The notes below the pieces were generated by a model. The model worked only from the letters and a program-made list of their open reading frames with translations. It had not been told where the DNA came from and made no database searches. Below are positions 53,955-61,518 of a stretch of 64,000 nucleotides of DNA, in pieces. Within the stretch, counting starts at the first letter, position 1, and each line of letters begins with the position of its first letter. Position numbers and translations under genes: made by a program. Source of the stretch: Paenibacillus sp. OK003 (GTDB lineage Bacteria; Bacillota; Bacilli; Paenibacillales; Paenibacillaceae). The stretch covers positions 62,001 to 126,000 of the forward strand of contig NZ_FOBD01000009.1 in NCBI RefSeq assembly GCF_900109515.1, written 5' to 3'.

Positions 53955-55043
53955 TTACTGGAACATTGACCCGATTAGGTTCACGTTGTAGGTGTCGAGA
54001 CGGTCTAGTAAACAAGCATTAAGCAGTTCATTGCTGTCTTTGAGCGCAGGAAAGCTAGGGTAGCGTACACGGTTCACAACGAACCCTGCCCTATCCAGTA
54101 AGATTGCGGCGTCTTGCATTCCCTTCTCGCCCGCTTTATCGTTGTCTAGCATCAAATCAATTTCCTCGATGCCAGCCAACTGCAACTCCCGAATTTGATT
54201 CCTGAAAAGAATACGTCCGTTAATCGAGATTGCGGGGATATCCACCTGATAGTTGGACATACAGTCAATAGGTGATTCGACCATCCTGACTCGCCTAATT
54301 CGGTGTTTCGTGGTTCTAAGTGTGTTAATGAAATGGAGACCAAAAATAATATCTTTCTTTATTGCGCTGCCTTCATTAATGAACTTAGTACCGTGATAGC
54401 TGTTGCCTATCTTTCTCTTCTGTACAAAACGGAGTTCTCCGGATCTCGTCCTCTGAGGGAATACAATTGTCGCAGTTGCAGTGTCAACACAGATTTCGTA
54501 GGTTTCGAGGGTTCTGTCATTAAATCCCCTAGAATGCATGTAATTTATGCCAGTCTGGTAGAGTAGTTCATTACTAGCCCTCGAATCTTTCATCCTAGTA
54601 AGAACGCTCTCTTCAAGGTGGGGAATAACGTACTTGTTCCTGCGATTATCTATGAAGTCAACCATATCGAACGTTCTTCGTTTTTCTTCCTCGATGATAT
54701 AGGTAGAAAGCAAAACTTTAATGCCCTCTCCTTCATTCAGGTCAAGAGCGTTCTCTATTAAAGTGTCTATTGTTCCTAAGTAGCCACAAAAAAAGCAGTT
54801 ACAGTGATAGGGCGGTTCTTTAGAGATGCCAAAAGATGCCCTTGTTTCGGAATGTAATGGACAGCAACTCATGACCCATTCCCCCGTATCATTCAGTCCT
54901 GTGAATGCTTTAGGGTTACTTAGAACCTTCGAGAGATGCTGATAAGAGAACCTGAGTTCATCTGTCAACTCTTCAGGATCAATGTACAAGGATTCAAGAA
55001 TCTCAATATTGGGACCCTCTTGTTTGAGAGAGAGATTAATCAC
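53955..55043 (-). CDS. DNA primase (CHC2 zinc finger, Toprim)
   Basis: 362 residues. The zinc finger is Cys/His...Cys-x2-Cys (SCCPLHSETRASFGISKEP, then HCNCFFCGYLG) at about residues 58-92. The Toprim core has the Glu in MVESPIDCMSNYQ and the DxD in IDLMLDNDKAGEKG. These are the parts of DnaG-type primases without the C-terminal DnaB-binding domain, as in many phages. It makes RNA primers for the neighbouring helicase and polymerase. Confidence 0.9.
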   Translation of the reverse strand: MINLSLKQEGPNIEILESLYIDPEELTDELRFSYQHLSKVLSNPKAFTGLNDTGEWVMSCCPLHSETRASFGISKEPPYHCNCFFCGYLGTIDTLIENALDLNEGEGIKVLLSTYIIEEEKRRTFDMVDFIDNRRNKYVIPHLEESVLTRMKDSRASNELLYQTGINYMHSRGFNDRTLETYEICVDTATATIVFPQRTRSGELRFVQKRKIGNSYHGTKFINEGSAIKKDIIFGLHFINTLRTTKHRIRRVRMVESPIDCMSNYQVDIPAISINGRILFRNQIRELQLAGIEEIDLMLDNDKAGEKGMQDAAILLDRAGFVVNRVRYPSFPALKDSNELLNACLLDRLDTYNVNLIGSMFQ

Positions 55044-55215
55044 TTCCCTTTCCCCCTATCTGGGCGAAACCGGGAGAGTGGGTTTCTATCTCGTCCTCAT
55101 GAACATCAACGTGAACGTTGAAAAAGTTAGGGAAGTATTGGCAGTGAGCCGTTAACTCCTTACTCTCCTTATACGCTCCTAAGCTGATAGAGTTAAGGTA
55201 CAGTTGTACCCACAT
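55036..55215 (-). CDS. small hypothetical protein between helicase and primase
   Basis: 59 codons from ATG 55215 after GAGGGAGG: MWVQLYLNSISLGAYKESKE and on to a Gly-rich end. It overlaps the primase start by 8 bp, so it is coupled. Coding is well supported by spacing and composition; function unknown. Confidence 0.6.
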   Translation of the reverse strand: MWVQLYLNSISLGAYKESKELTAHCQYFPNFFNVHVDVHEDEIETHSPGFAQIGGKGSD

Positions 55216-55234
55216 GGGCTAGTCCCTCCCTCTC

Positions 55235-56518
55235 TTAGAAGTATTGTTCGTTAATGGAATCATCCAGGATAGAGACGATACCAGAGTCGAAGTCGTAGCG
55301 CACAAGGAACGATTGTCCGCTTGCATTTTCACGATTTTTTATGACCAAGATTCTAAAGGTGTTGTCACTCACTTTTACTATAGAGATGCCCTTTGAAGCA
55401 TCCTGTACGATGGCGAAGGTTTCCCCAATATCTCCGGCATCAACGTTCTCCGTAATGTCCTTCTTTACTTTCTTAAGGGCATCGCGGTTCGCTTGAGCGA
55501 CAACTATTGCGGGCTTACCAGTATCGAGAATTAAGTCTCTAACTCCTGCCGAAACATCATACAGGCGCTGTCTAAGGTCGCCGCTCCCCCGTGAGGGAAG
55601 TCGTAACTTTGATAATTGGTCGAGTGTCCAACGATTGTGTCCTTCTCGTTCGAGTATCCGGTGGATTTCGTCGAGCGTGTAAGGTTTGCCTCCATTACTC
55701 TTAAGGTCGTAAATTACCATGTCTTTCTTCTTCTGCTTAAGGCGGTCAATAAACTCCGTATAAGCATCTCTCTTTTCGTTAGAGAGCGTACCGCGTGTTA
55801 GAGCAAGCCGTGACACTTTGGCAAGTGTATTGTCCCAGTTATGGGCAATTTCTGACGCTCTTTGCTCCAAGGCGAAGTAGGCTGGATAGTCATTATCTAA
55901 TGTACTGTTCCATGCCGCTGACATCATAAAGGATGATATGAGGGTCTTCCCCATGTTTGTTGGCGCAAACACGAGAAAGTAATCGACCGCCCCATCTGTG
56001 TATTCAAGTCCGTTGGTCGCTAAATCTAGCGGCTTGAATCCAGTAGTCATTCCTATGATTTCATCTTTTGCCCTACCGTGGATTTTGTCATAAGCATCGA
56101 GACGTTGTTGAGCATTTTCGATGTAGGAGTAGCCCTGACCCCTTAAGCCGATAGACTTCAGAAATCTTCCTGCTTCCATCTGAAGTTGCTGAATAGCCGC
56201 TGTCGTTTCCTTTTTGGCGAAAGTCTCCGAAGCAGATACCAGTATCGGTTTGAACTCCCTATAAAGAAAGTCCTCCCTCACCGCTCGCACAACGTGGTCG
56301 ATGTTCTCCAATTCCACCAACTCAAACGTATTAAACTTGTTCATTACCGTCTCTATCGTTGGCAAGTATGCGTTTTTCTTTTTGAAGCCTTTGACGTACT
56401 CGAAGGTTTCTTTGTGTACCTGAAAGTAGTCCTCAGTAATACCTGCATCCTCGACAACGCCCCACTCTTTAACGTTTAGGATGTGGTTGAGTAGCTGAAG
56501 TTCTTCGATTGCCGCCAT
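55235..56518 (-). CDS. DnaB-like replicative helicase
   Basis: Start set at 56518 (MAAIEELQLLNHIL) after GGAGGG. About 427 residues: an N-terminal helical domain, then a RecA-like core with Walker A APTNMGKT (about 183-190), a Walker-B-like segment around WTLDQLSKLRLP, and the arginine-finger region near the C-terminus (VIKNRENASGQSFLV). It unwinds DNA ahead of the polymerase and is loaded by the DnaC-like protein upstream. Confidence 0.85.
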   Translation of the reverse strand: MAAIEELQLLNHILNVKEWGVVEDAGITEDYFQVHKETFEYVKGFKKKNAYLPTIETVMNKFNTFELVELENIDHVVRAVREDFLYREFKPILVSASETFAKKETTAAIQQLQMEAGRFLKSIGLRGQGYSYIENAQQRLDAYDKIHGRAKDEIIGMTTGFKPLDLATNGLEYTDGAVDYFLVFAPTNMGKTLISSFMMSAAWNSTLDNDYPAYFALEQRASEIAHNWDNTLAKVSRLALTRGTLSNEKRDAYTEFIDRLKQKKKDMVIYDLKSNGGKPYTLDEIHRILEREGHNRWTLDQLSKLRLPSRGSGDLRQRLYDVSAGVRDLILDTGKPAIVVAQANRDALKKVKKDITENVDAGDIGETFAIVQDASKGISIVKVSDNTFRILVIKNRENASGQSFLVRYDFDSGIVSILDDSINEQYF

Positions 56519-56550
56519 TGTGTTCCCTCCCAATTTCCGATTACACTCTT

Positions 56551-56581
56551 AGTAGTCGAGTCATCTACGGAAAAAGGTGCG
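56551..56581 (-). promoter_or_regulatory. conserved prophage promoter-like motif, copy 8
   Basis: CGCACCT, 16 nt, CGACTACT then AAGAGTGTAAT; 33 bp before the helicase start. Best match to the consensus. Confidence 0.85.
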
Positions 56582-56762
56582 GCGTGATTCCAGCTAAGGC
56601 TCTATGTGACTTCATTTCCCTCATCAATTATGTACAAGTCAGACTTGTCCTCCTGACCAATTTTCAATAACAACACCCTTTATGGGGATTCCCCCCCTAA
56701 TTTCAGGATAAAACATAATATTTCTTCCGCCGGCAAATTTAATCCTATATTATGGAAATAGA

Positions 56763-56812
56763 AAGGACTCACCGAATACAATTAGAGAAGTAATTGTATT
56801 CGGTGAGTCCTT
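56763..56812 (-). terminator. 22-bp perfect hairpin, probable terminator
   Basis: Arms 56763-56784 and 56791-56812 are perfectly complementary with a 6-nt loop; TCCTTTCTATTTCC follows on the minus strand. It separates the loader gene unit from the helicase promoter. Apart from it and the motif, 56582-56877 shows nothing. Confidence 0.75.
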
Positions 56813-56877
56813 ACGGGTTTTCATGTAGTGACAGTGCTTGAGGTAGGTCATGCGATCAGCGCAACTAAGTTGTCTGA

Positions 56878-57018
56878 TCAATGCTCCTTTGGACTGTTTT
56901 CGCTTGCCTCTCTAAGTTCGTATCGAGCTGTTATGAGCTGTATCACAACATATATAGAGTCTCTTTCAACTATGTTGTTCACAAATAGCTCGACAATAGG
57001 TATATCTTCACTAAACAC
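56878..57018 (-). CDS. small acidic protein
   Basis: 46 codons from GTG: FSEDIPIVELFVNNIVERDS then IYVVIQLITARYELREASEN. GGAG lies 12 bp upstream. The frame is open further upstream but overlaps the DnaC-like gene. Unknown function. Confidence 0.45.
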   Translation of the reverse strand: MFSEDIPIVELFVNNIVERDSIYVVIQLITARYELREASENSPKEH

Positions 57019-57041
57019 GTCAACAAACGCTCCACTTAAAT

Positions 57042-57818
57042 TTAGTATTTGTAGGTATTATCTTCTCTTCTGTCTCTACCGCCCAATGGAATGACCATCG
57101 TATTGTAAAGCATTCGAGATACAACCATGTCTCCAAGCATGTCATCTTGACGTAATATGGAATCAGGGAAATTGCTTGTAAAGATTGTACTTTTCTGTTC
57201 TTCTTTACGGAAGTCAATAACATCATAGATCAGGTCTCGAATGATTGGGGTGATTCGACCGCTCCCGATATCATCTAGTATTAGTAGCGGAACGTCATTC
57301 ATGTGGTTGAGTTCTCGGTGAGCTTCGTAGGTAAACTTCTCGTCATTACGAGTGTAAATATCCCGCTGACGGTTAGCCCAAGCTCCAAATTTTACATACA
57401 TTCCCACAGGGGTTTCATAATCAAACCATTGTGGGTCACGACAAACTTTGTAAATAAATTCATTAAGAACGGCATTGGCTGTCCATGATTTACCTGTACC
57501 TTTGCCCCTGTTAATCAAGGCAAGGTTCGTACCTGAAGTGACAAAACCTACTGAATTAGATAGCAAGTCCTTCAGGATGGTTGCAAAGTCAGCGTTGTCC
57601 GAATCCTCAACGTAGTTGTGCAGGTTGGCAGTACGGTACTCCTTGGGGATTTTAGCCAAGCCGATAGCCTTTTCCAGTTTATCGTAGCCCACACAATAGG
57701 TGAGCGTATGCTCGGGCGGCAACTTCACTTCACCGCTACGAAGTTTGCACCAGTCCTTTACCACACAGGTTTCACATGTGCTAAACAGTTCTGTCTTTGC
57801 TTCAGTCAATATACTCAT
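57042..57818 (-). CDS. DnaC/DnaI-like helicase loader (AAA+ ATPase)
   Basis: 258 residues. The N-terminal region has a Cys cluster (CETCVVKDWCKL). The AAA+ core has Walker A NRGKGTGKSW (about 103-112), Walker B PLLILDDIGSG (about 177), sensor I IFTSNFP and a C-terminal Arg (VVSRMLYNTM) as arginine finger. It fits IstB/DnaC-type loaders that place the hexameric helicase on DNA. Its start overlaps the stop of the HTH gene by one base. Confidence 0.88.
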   Translation of the reverse strand: MSILTEAKTELFSTCETCVVKDWCKLRSGEVKLPPEHTLTYCVGYDKLEKAIGLAKIPKEYRTANLHNYVEDSDNADFATILKDLLSNSVGFVTSGTNLALINRGKGTGKSWTANAVLNEFIYKVCRDPQWFDYETPVGMYVKFGAWANRQRDIYTRNDEKFTYEAHRELNHMNDVPLLILDDIGSGRITPIIRDLIYDVIDFRKEEQKSTIFTSNFPDSILRQDDMLGDMVVSRMLYNTMVIPLGGRDRREDNTYKY

Positions 57819-58900
57819 TAGTTACCTCCTTTAATCCTCTTCAGGAAGTCTTCAGCAGACATGCCGCTCTTTGCCTGTACGGTAGTTTCAACCATTTCCT
57901 TCTTCTCTTGCGCCTCGATATAGAACGGTTTCTTGCCTTTCTCGACGAACAAATCAATCTCTGCCGCCCGTCCTGAGGTACAGAACCACTCAAGGGATTG
58001 ATTGTCGTATCCAATTTGGAAAAAGGCATTAATTCTTAGCTTAATTAGCGCCTTGTTGCCGTCAACATTCTTGAGCAAGCGCCCAATCATTCCACGGTGT
58101 TTACTTCGGGCGGTTTCGTGTGTTCTGCCTGTAGCGTCAATAAACTTCTCGTAGAAGTATTGAACGAAGTTGTCGTTCTTCCATCGGTCAATGTCATCAG
58201 GCAGGGAGAACCTGCTTTTCCCTTCCCCAAAGTTGCCCGCTTTTTCAACAGTGCCACCTAGAACGTTTCTCATTACTTCCTTTGTCGCAGGTTGGTCGGA
58301 GATATCAGGCTTCGCCTTTCCAGCGTACGGTCGGTTGAACAGATCGTCACCTTCCTTCTTCACCCTGCTTAAAAGGGTCTCACGTATATGTGATTCAGTC
58401 TCAGCATCGACAGGAATCTCCCGAAAGATGATTCCCTCTTTGTCAAGCTTCTCAAGCATCTTAATGAAGCATTCGTATACATCTTCGTATAGGCATACCT
58501 CAACTTCTTTGTACACTGAATTTACAGTCCGCCAGAACATTTCGGATACATGTAGATGGTCAATCTTGTCTATGTCCATCAGATAGTAGGAGTTCGTCTT
58601 CCGATTACCGTTACGTTCCTTCAGGATGAACCCCTTCTCGCAGAGTTCGTCAATGTACTTGATTGCCGTTTTCTTGGTGCAGTTGCAAGCCATAGCAATT
58701 CGTGATACGGCAGGAAATGCTTCTCTTCCGTTCTCAAAAACGTACTTGGATATCACGCCGTAGGCTATCTTAGACGTGTCCGATAATTCCAAACAAGAAA
58801 CCACCATGTTCGGCAGTTGCACATGCCCTCTGTTTTCAGAGTCACGGTAAACGAATTGCTTTTCGCTAGATACTATCACCTGTCCTTTGTATTGCCCCAT
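57818..58900 (-). CDS. HTH replication-initiator-like protein
   Basis: Start set at 58900 (MGQYKGQVIVSSEKQ) after GGGAG. 360 residues. An N-terminal winged helix (LSDTSKIAYGVISKYVFENG then FPAVSRIAMACNCTKKTAIKYIDELCEKGFI, in parts, and NSYYLMDID) is of the DnaD/RepA type. A helical C-terminal domain follows. Its place before the loader and helicase suggests an initiator. Upstream, 58901-59060 has a short frame MVNMSNLITEYHKYYQ and, one frame over, a charged stretch joining this start, so the ancestral N-terminus may have been longer. Confidence 0.7.
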   Translation of the reverse strand: MGQYKGQVIVSSEKQFVYRDSENRGHVQLPNMVVSCLELSDTSKIAYGVISKYVFENGREAFPAVSRIAMACNCTKKTAIKYIDELCEKGFILKERNGNRKTNSYYLMDIDKIDHLHVSEMFWRTVNSVYKEVEVCLYEDVYECFIKMLEKLDKEGIIFREIPVDAETESHIRETLLSRVKKEGDDLFNRPYAGKAKPDISDQPATKEVMRNVLGGTVEKAGNFGEGKSRFSLPDDIDRWKNDNFVQYFYEKFIDATGRTHETARSKHRGMIGRLLKNVDGNKALIKLRINAFFQIGYDNQSLEWFCTSGRAAEIDLFVEKGKKPFYIEAQEKKEMVETTVQAKSGMSAEDFLKRIKGGN

Positions 58901-59185
58901 TGTTAAATCATCTCCCTGCTCTAAGTGGTCGGCGCAAGTATTAACAAAGTTGCGGGAGATGTTACGTCCAGCCCCTTCCCTGAATGACTTCGGCGTGCGA
59001 CCCTTAGGCGTAAACTTACTGATAATACTTGTGGTATTCAGTAATAAGATTGGACATATTGACCATCTCACCTGGCTTCCTTTAGAGAAGGGGATGTCAC
59101 GTTGTTCACGTGTATGACTCCGTTGATAGCACAGTGGATAAGGCATATAGCTGTATGTCGCATATGTCTCAACCCCTCTGTTATC

Positions 59186-59220
59186 AATAGTCGATCTAAA
59201 ACTATCGAAATAGATGTTCG
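59186..59220 (-). promoter_or_regulatory. weak variant of the prophage promoter-like motif
   Basis: ACATCT, 18 nt, CGACTATT on the minus strand. The spacing is 2 bp longer than the main class, so it may be coincidental. Confidence 0.3.
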
Positions 59221-59238
59221 CTTGAAGGCGGGACTTTA

Positions 59239-59352
59239 TTAACCGATTACGTGTACTCCTATTGCTCGAAGTTCTTTAATGAATTTGGAGTACGTTGTGT
59301 TAGTGAAGGTAAAGAGTTCGGTTCCTCCAGACGATGCAAAGAGAGCTGCCAA
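59239..59352 (-). CDS. small prophage protein after the holin-like gene
   Basis: 37 codons from TTG after AAAGGG: AALFASSGGTELFTFTNTTY then SKFIKELRAIGVHVIG. It overlaps the end region of the holin-like gene by position only. Unknown function. Confidence 0.45.
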   Translation of the reverse strand: MAALFASSGGTELFTFTNTTYSKFIKELRAIGVHVIG

Positions 59353-59354
59353 TC

Positions 59355-59657
59355 CTATTCCCTTTTAATTCCTAATTTCTTCAGCCAATCACTCAGATAG
59401 TTATCCCCACGGGACGCTAGTAAGCCAGCGGCTACTTTAGATGAGTATGCGGCAATTCCGGTAAGTCCGAATGGATTAAGTCCGAATGCAAATGCCAGTC
59501 CCACGCCTACTATAATAGAAACTGCATACGTGCCTGTATCCTTAATAGGCATTACTTTCTTGATGACTTCCGTGAATGCTTCTGTTAAGCCTGCCACAAG
59601 CATCCACAGACCGAATGCACCTACTGCTGTAGCCAATACTCCAGTTAATGTTACCAT
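59355..59657 (-). CDS. holin-like membrane protein
   Basis: 100 residues with two hydrophobic segments (VLATAVGAFGLWMLVAGLTE and VSIIVGVGLAFAFGLN) and a basic tail (DWLKKLGIKRE). It directly follows the amidase gene, the usual place for a holin that lets endolysin through the membrane. Its start overlaps the amidase stop by one base. Confidence 0.65.
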   Translation of the reverse strand: MVTLTGVLATAVGAFGLWMLVAGLTEAFTEVIKKVMPIKDTGTYAVSIIVGVGLAFAFGLNPFGLTGIAAYSSKVAAGLLASRGDNYLSDWLKKLGIKRE

Positions 59658-60436
59658 TATTTCTTCACCGCCCTAGCAATCAGGATTGTGTTCAGGAACG
59701 CCAGTTCAGAAGCAGTCAGCGTACCATTCTTGGCTTTGGTAATCCAAGCTTCGTCCGTAAAGAACCCTTTATCCTTAAAGTCTGTCAGGTTCTTTACAAG
59801 CATGTCTAATGCCCACTTATCAAGCTTCATAGGTTCATCGTCCTCCGATACTTCAGTTTTAGTTGGTGATTCAGGCGTACTGCAATCCTTCAGTTCAGCC
59901 GCCACATCGTTTAGGAATTGAGCCTTACTGATTCCCATAATTTTCAAAGCGTTCTTGTACGGGTCAGACTTGCGGTTCGGATCAAGCTCGTTGTGGCCTG
60001 AAATCCGTTTCAAGGGATTCAATCCGTACTTGTTACATAAATACGCGCTATACCACACGAACCGTTTGTAAGCTTCTTGATTATTAATGCTCCCCTTCTT
60101 ATTGGAGTAACACAGTTCTACGCCGATTGCGTGGTCATTGGAGTCAAAGCCGTAAAGGTCATTGTCTGTAGTGACGTTATACAACACGTGCCAAGCCTTC
60201 TCAGTGAGTGGCACACACTCAATGATGACCTCATCATCAATAAAGGTATGTGCCGAAGCACTCTCGACGTTGGCAGAGTTCGTATAGTAATTCACGTTAC
60301 CTACCGCTGTACTGCCGTCATTGCCAGTGTCATGCGCCACGATAAAGTCAATTCCTCGGTTCTTGATGCCTGAACGTCTCTTCGTATTGACTGGTATGTA
60401 TTTCTGTACAATGGAATACTTCATCTTGAAAGCCAT
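59657..60436 (-). CDS. N-acetylmuramoyl-L-alanine amidase endolysin (Amidase_2)
   Basis: 259 residues. The PGRP/Amidase_2 zinc site is visible: DFIVAHDTGN (first His near residue 35), HTFIDD, and RISGHNELDPNRKSDPY (His and Lys). A linker and a C-terminal helical domain follow (KWALDMLVKNLTDF... LNTILIARAVKK), similar to the COG5263/YvbJ-like wall or repeat domains of Bacillus prophage amidases. It lyses the host wall. No signal peptide, so it needs a holin. Confidence 0.9.
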   Translation of the reverse strand: MAFKMKYSIVQKYIPVNTKRRSGIKNRGIDFIVAHDTGNDGSTAVGNVNYYTNSANVESASAHTFIDDEVIIECVPLTEKAWHVLYNVTTDNDLYGFDSNDHAIGVELCYSNKKGSINNQEAYKRFVWYSAYLCNKYGLNPLKRISGHNELDPNRKSDPYKNALKIMGISKAQFLNDVAAELKDCSTPESPTKTEVSEDDEPMKLDKWALDMLVKNLTDFKDKGFFTDEAWITKAKNGTLTASELAFLNTILIARAVKK

Positions 60437-60453
60437 CTAGTTCACCCTTTCTA

Positions 60454-60795
60454 TTAAATCTTCGGGGTGCTATCCCCTAGCTTTTCCTCCGCGATACTAT
60501 AGACACTTTCTACTTGAGAATTACCAGGAACGGTCATGGTAGTTTCTGTATTGGTAGTTTTGAACTCCCTCACTGTCTGTACTGCGAATACCCCGCCCAC
60601 GATGGTCATAACGACAGGGCTAAGGCTTCCTATCATCTCAATCGAGACGGAGCTGACCGCTACCCCGAAGAAAGGTGCAAAGAATATAATAAGCAGGAAC
60701 AGTGCAAATAGACCGCCAAACAGTACCATTAGAAAATCCTTAGCGGAGAAGCCGTCATTGTCGTTCCAGAATGCGTTCTTCACAAACTTCACCAT
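60454..60795 (-). CDS. membrane protein of the lysis cassette
   Basis: 113 residues with two strong membrane helices (LMVLFGGLFALFLLIIFFAP and SPVVMTIVGGVFAVQTV) and polar ends. Position between the XhlA-like gene and the endolysin suggests a second holin or holin partner. Confidence 0.6.
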   Translation of the reverse strand: MVKFVKNAFWNDNDGFSAKDFLMVLFGGLFALFLLIIFFAPFFGVAVSSVSIEMIGSLSPVVMTIVGGVFAVQTVREFKTTNTETTMTVPGNSQVESVYSIAEEKLGDSTPKI

Positions 60796-60796
60796 C

Positions 60797-61108
60797 TTAG
60801 CGCACGTCTCCCCTCCGTCTTGAGAGTTGAGCCACTAATTGCTCTACCTTGATATTCAGCAGCCTGTTCTCACTAATCAATTCCATGTTTTCCTGTCGAA
60901 GCGTGATGACTTCGTTGCTTAGTCTCTCAATCTTTTCTTCCGAAGCTGTGAGACGTTCAATCAACTTTTCACGGAAGGCCTGTTCGTCCTTGGAGAGCAA
61001 TTCTCTATCCGTTACCTTGTTATTGTTTTTGCCGCTGGCGTAGCCGATTACACCGGATACAGCAGTACCAACGAGGCCAGCGATTGCTGTAATTACACCT
61101 ACGTCCAT
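60797..61108 (-). CDS. XhlA-like membrane/coiled-coil protein
   Basis: Start set at ATG 61108 after AGGTGATCGAT. About 103 residues: an N-terminal membrane helix (VITAIAGLVGTAVSGVIGYA) and a long coiled coil (REKLIERLTASEEKIERLSN then NRLLNIKVEQLVAQL). XhlA-type proteins cooperate with holins; topology here is N-terminal instead of C-terminal, so the label is loose. Confidence 0.55.
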   Translation of the reverse strand: MDVGVITAIAGLVGTAVSGVIGYASGKNNNKVTDRELLSKDEQAFREKLIERLTASEEKIERLSNEVITLRQENMELISENRLLNIKVEQLVAQLSRRRGDVR

Positions 61109-61210
61109 ATCGATCACCTGACCTTTTCATTCTGTTTGTGGCACGTTAATAAGTCACATAATAATCCGGTGTATATTGTGTGACTATAGACAACGGGATG
61201 TGATGGAATA

Positions 61211-61426
61211 ATGAATGATGTTGGAACGTTCCTACTCTACCTGCAAACAGATAAGAACTCGTCCGAATTGACCATAGAAACCTCTGCTACCACATCTTCC
61301 TTCACAAATTTCGCCACCCACATGTATAACACTAGTTGTGACATGGCTTCTGTTCGGAATTATCTCGTTCACACAGAAATAGCCGCAACCAAGATTTATG
61401 CCAAGGTATCTCAGAAAAATGGGTAG
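61211..61426 (+). pseudogene. C-terminal fragment of a tyrosine recombinase (integrase)
   Basis: 71 codons on the plus strand, opposite to all neighbours. The part FATHMYNTSCDMASVRNYLV then HTEIAATKIYAKVSQKNG follows the integrase end: the FATH(L/M) helix, the xLGH loop (here LVH) and the active tyrosine in TKIYAKVS. The upstream H-x-x-R box and the rest of the protein are missing, and the Gly of LGH is lost. Confidence 0.6.
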
Positions 61427-61483
61427 GAAAAACAAGAAAGTTTCATCCTCTTGCAACTACAATATAGGTAATTTTGGGCAAAA

Positions 61484-61511
61484 AATAACCCCTACCAAGT
61501 AAGGTAGGGGC
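61484..61511 (-). terminator. terminator of the fibre-like gene
   Basis: CCCCTACC / GGTAGGGG stem followed by TTATTTTTTG on the minus strand. Confidence 0.88.
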
Positions 61512-61518
61512 TTCATAA

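Noticed and set aside
39893..56581. Reading the internal TAG/TGA/TAA codons of the prophage as genetic recoding
   Set aside because: All three stop codons occur internally along with frameshifts, while the large genes contain none and end normally. Decay or sequence error fits better.
56828..57094. 88-codon plus-strand frame
   Set aside because: It is antisense to the small acidic protein gene and the end of the loader gene, with no ribosome site.
58901..59146. 81-residue N-terminal extension of the HTH initiator-like gene
   Set aside because: The extension has low-complexity, Ser/Arg-rich composition at its start, and ATG 58900 has a good ribosome site. The later part of the extension may be real but in a disrupted gene, so it is only mentioned in the entry.
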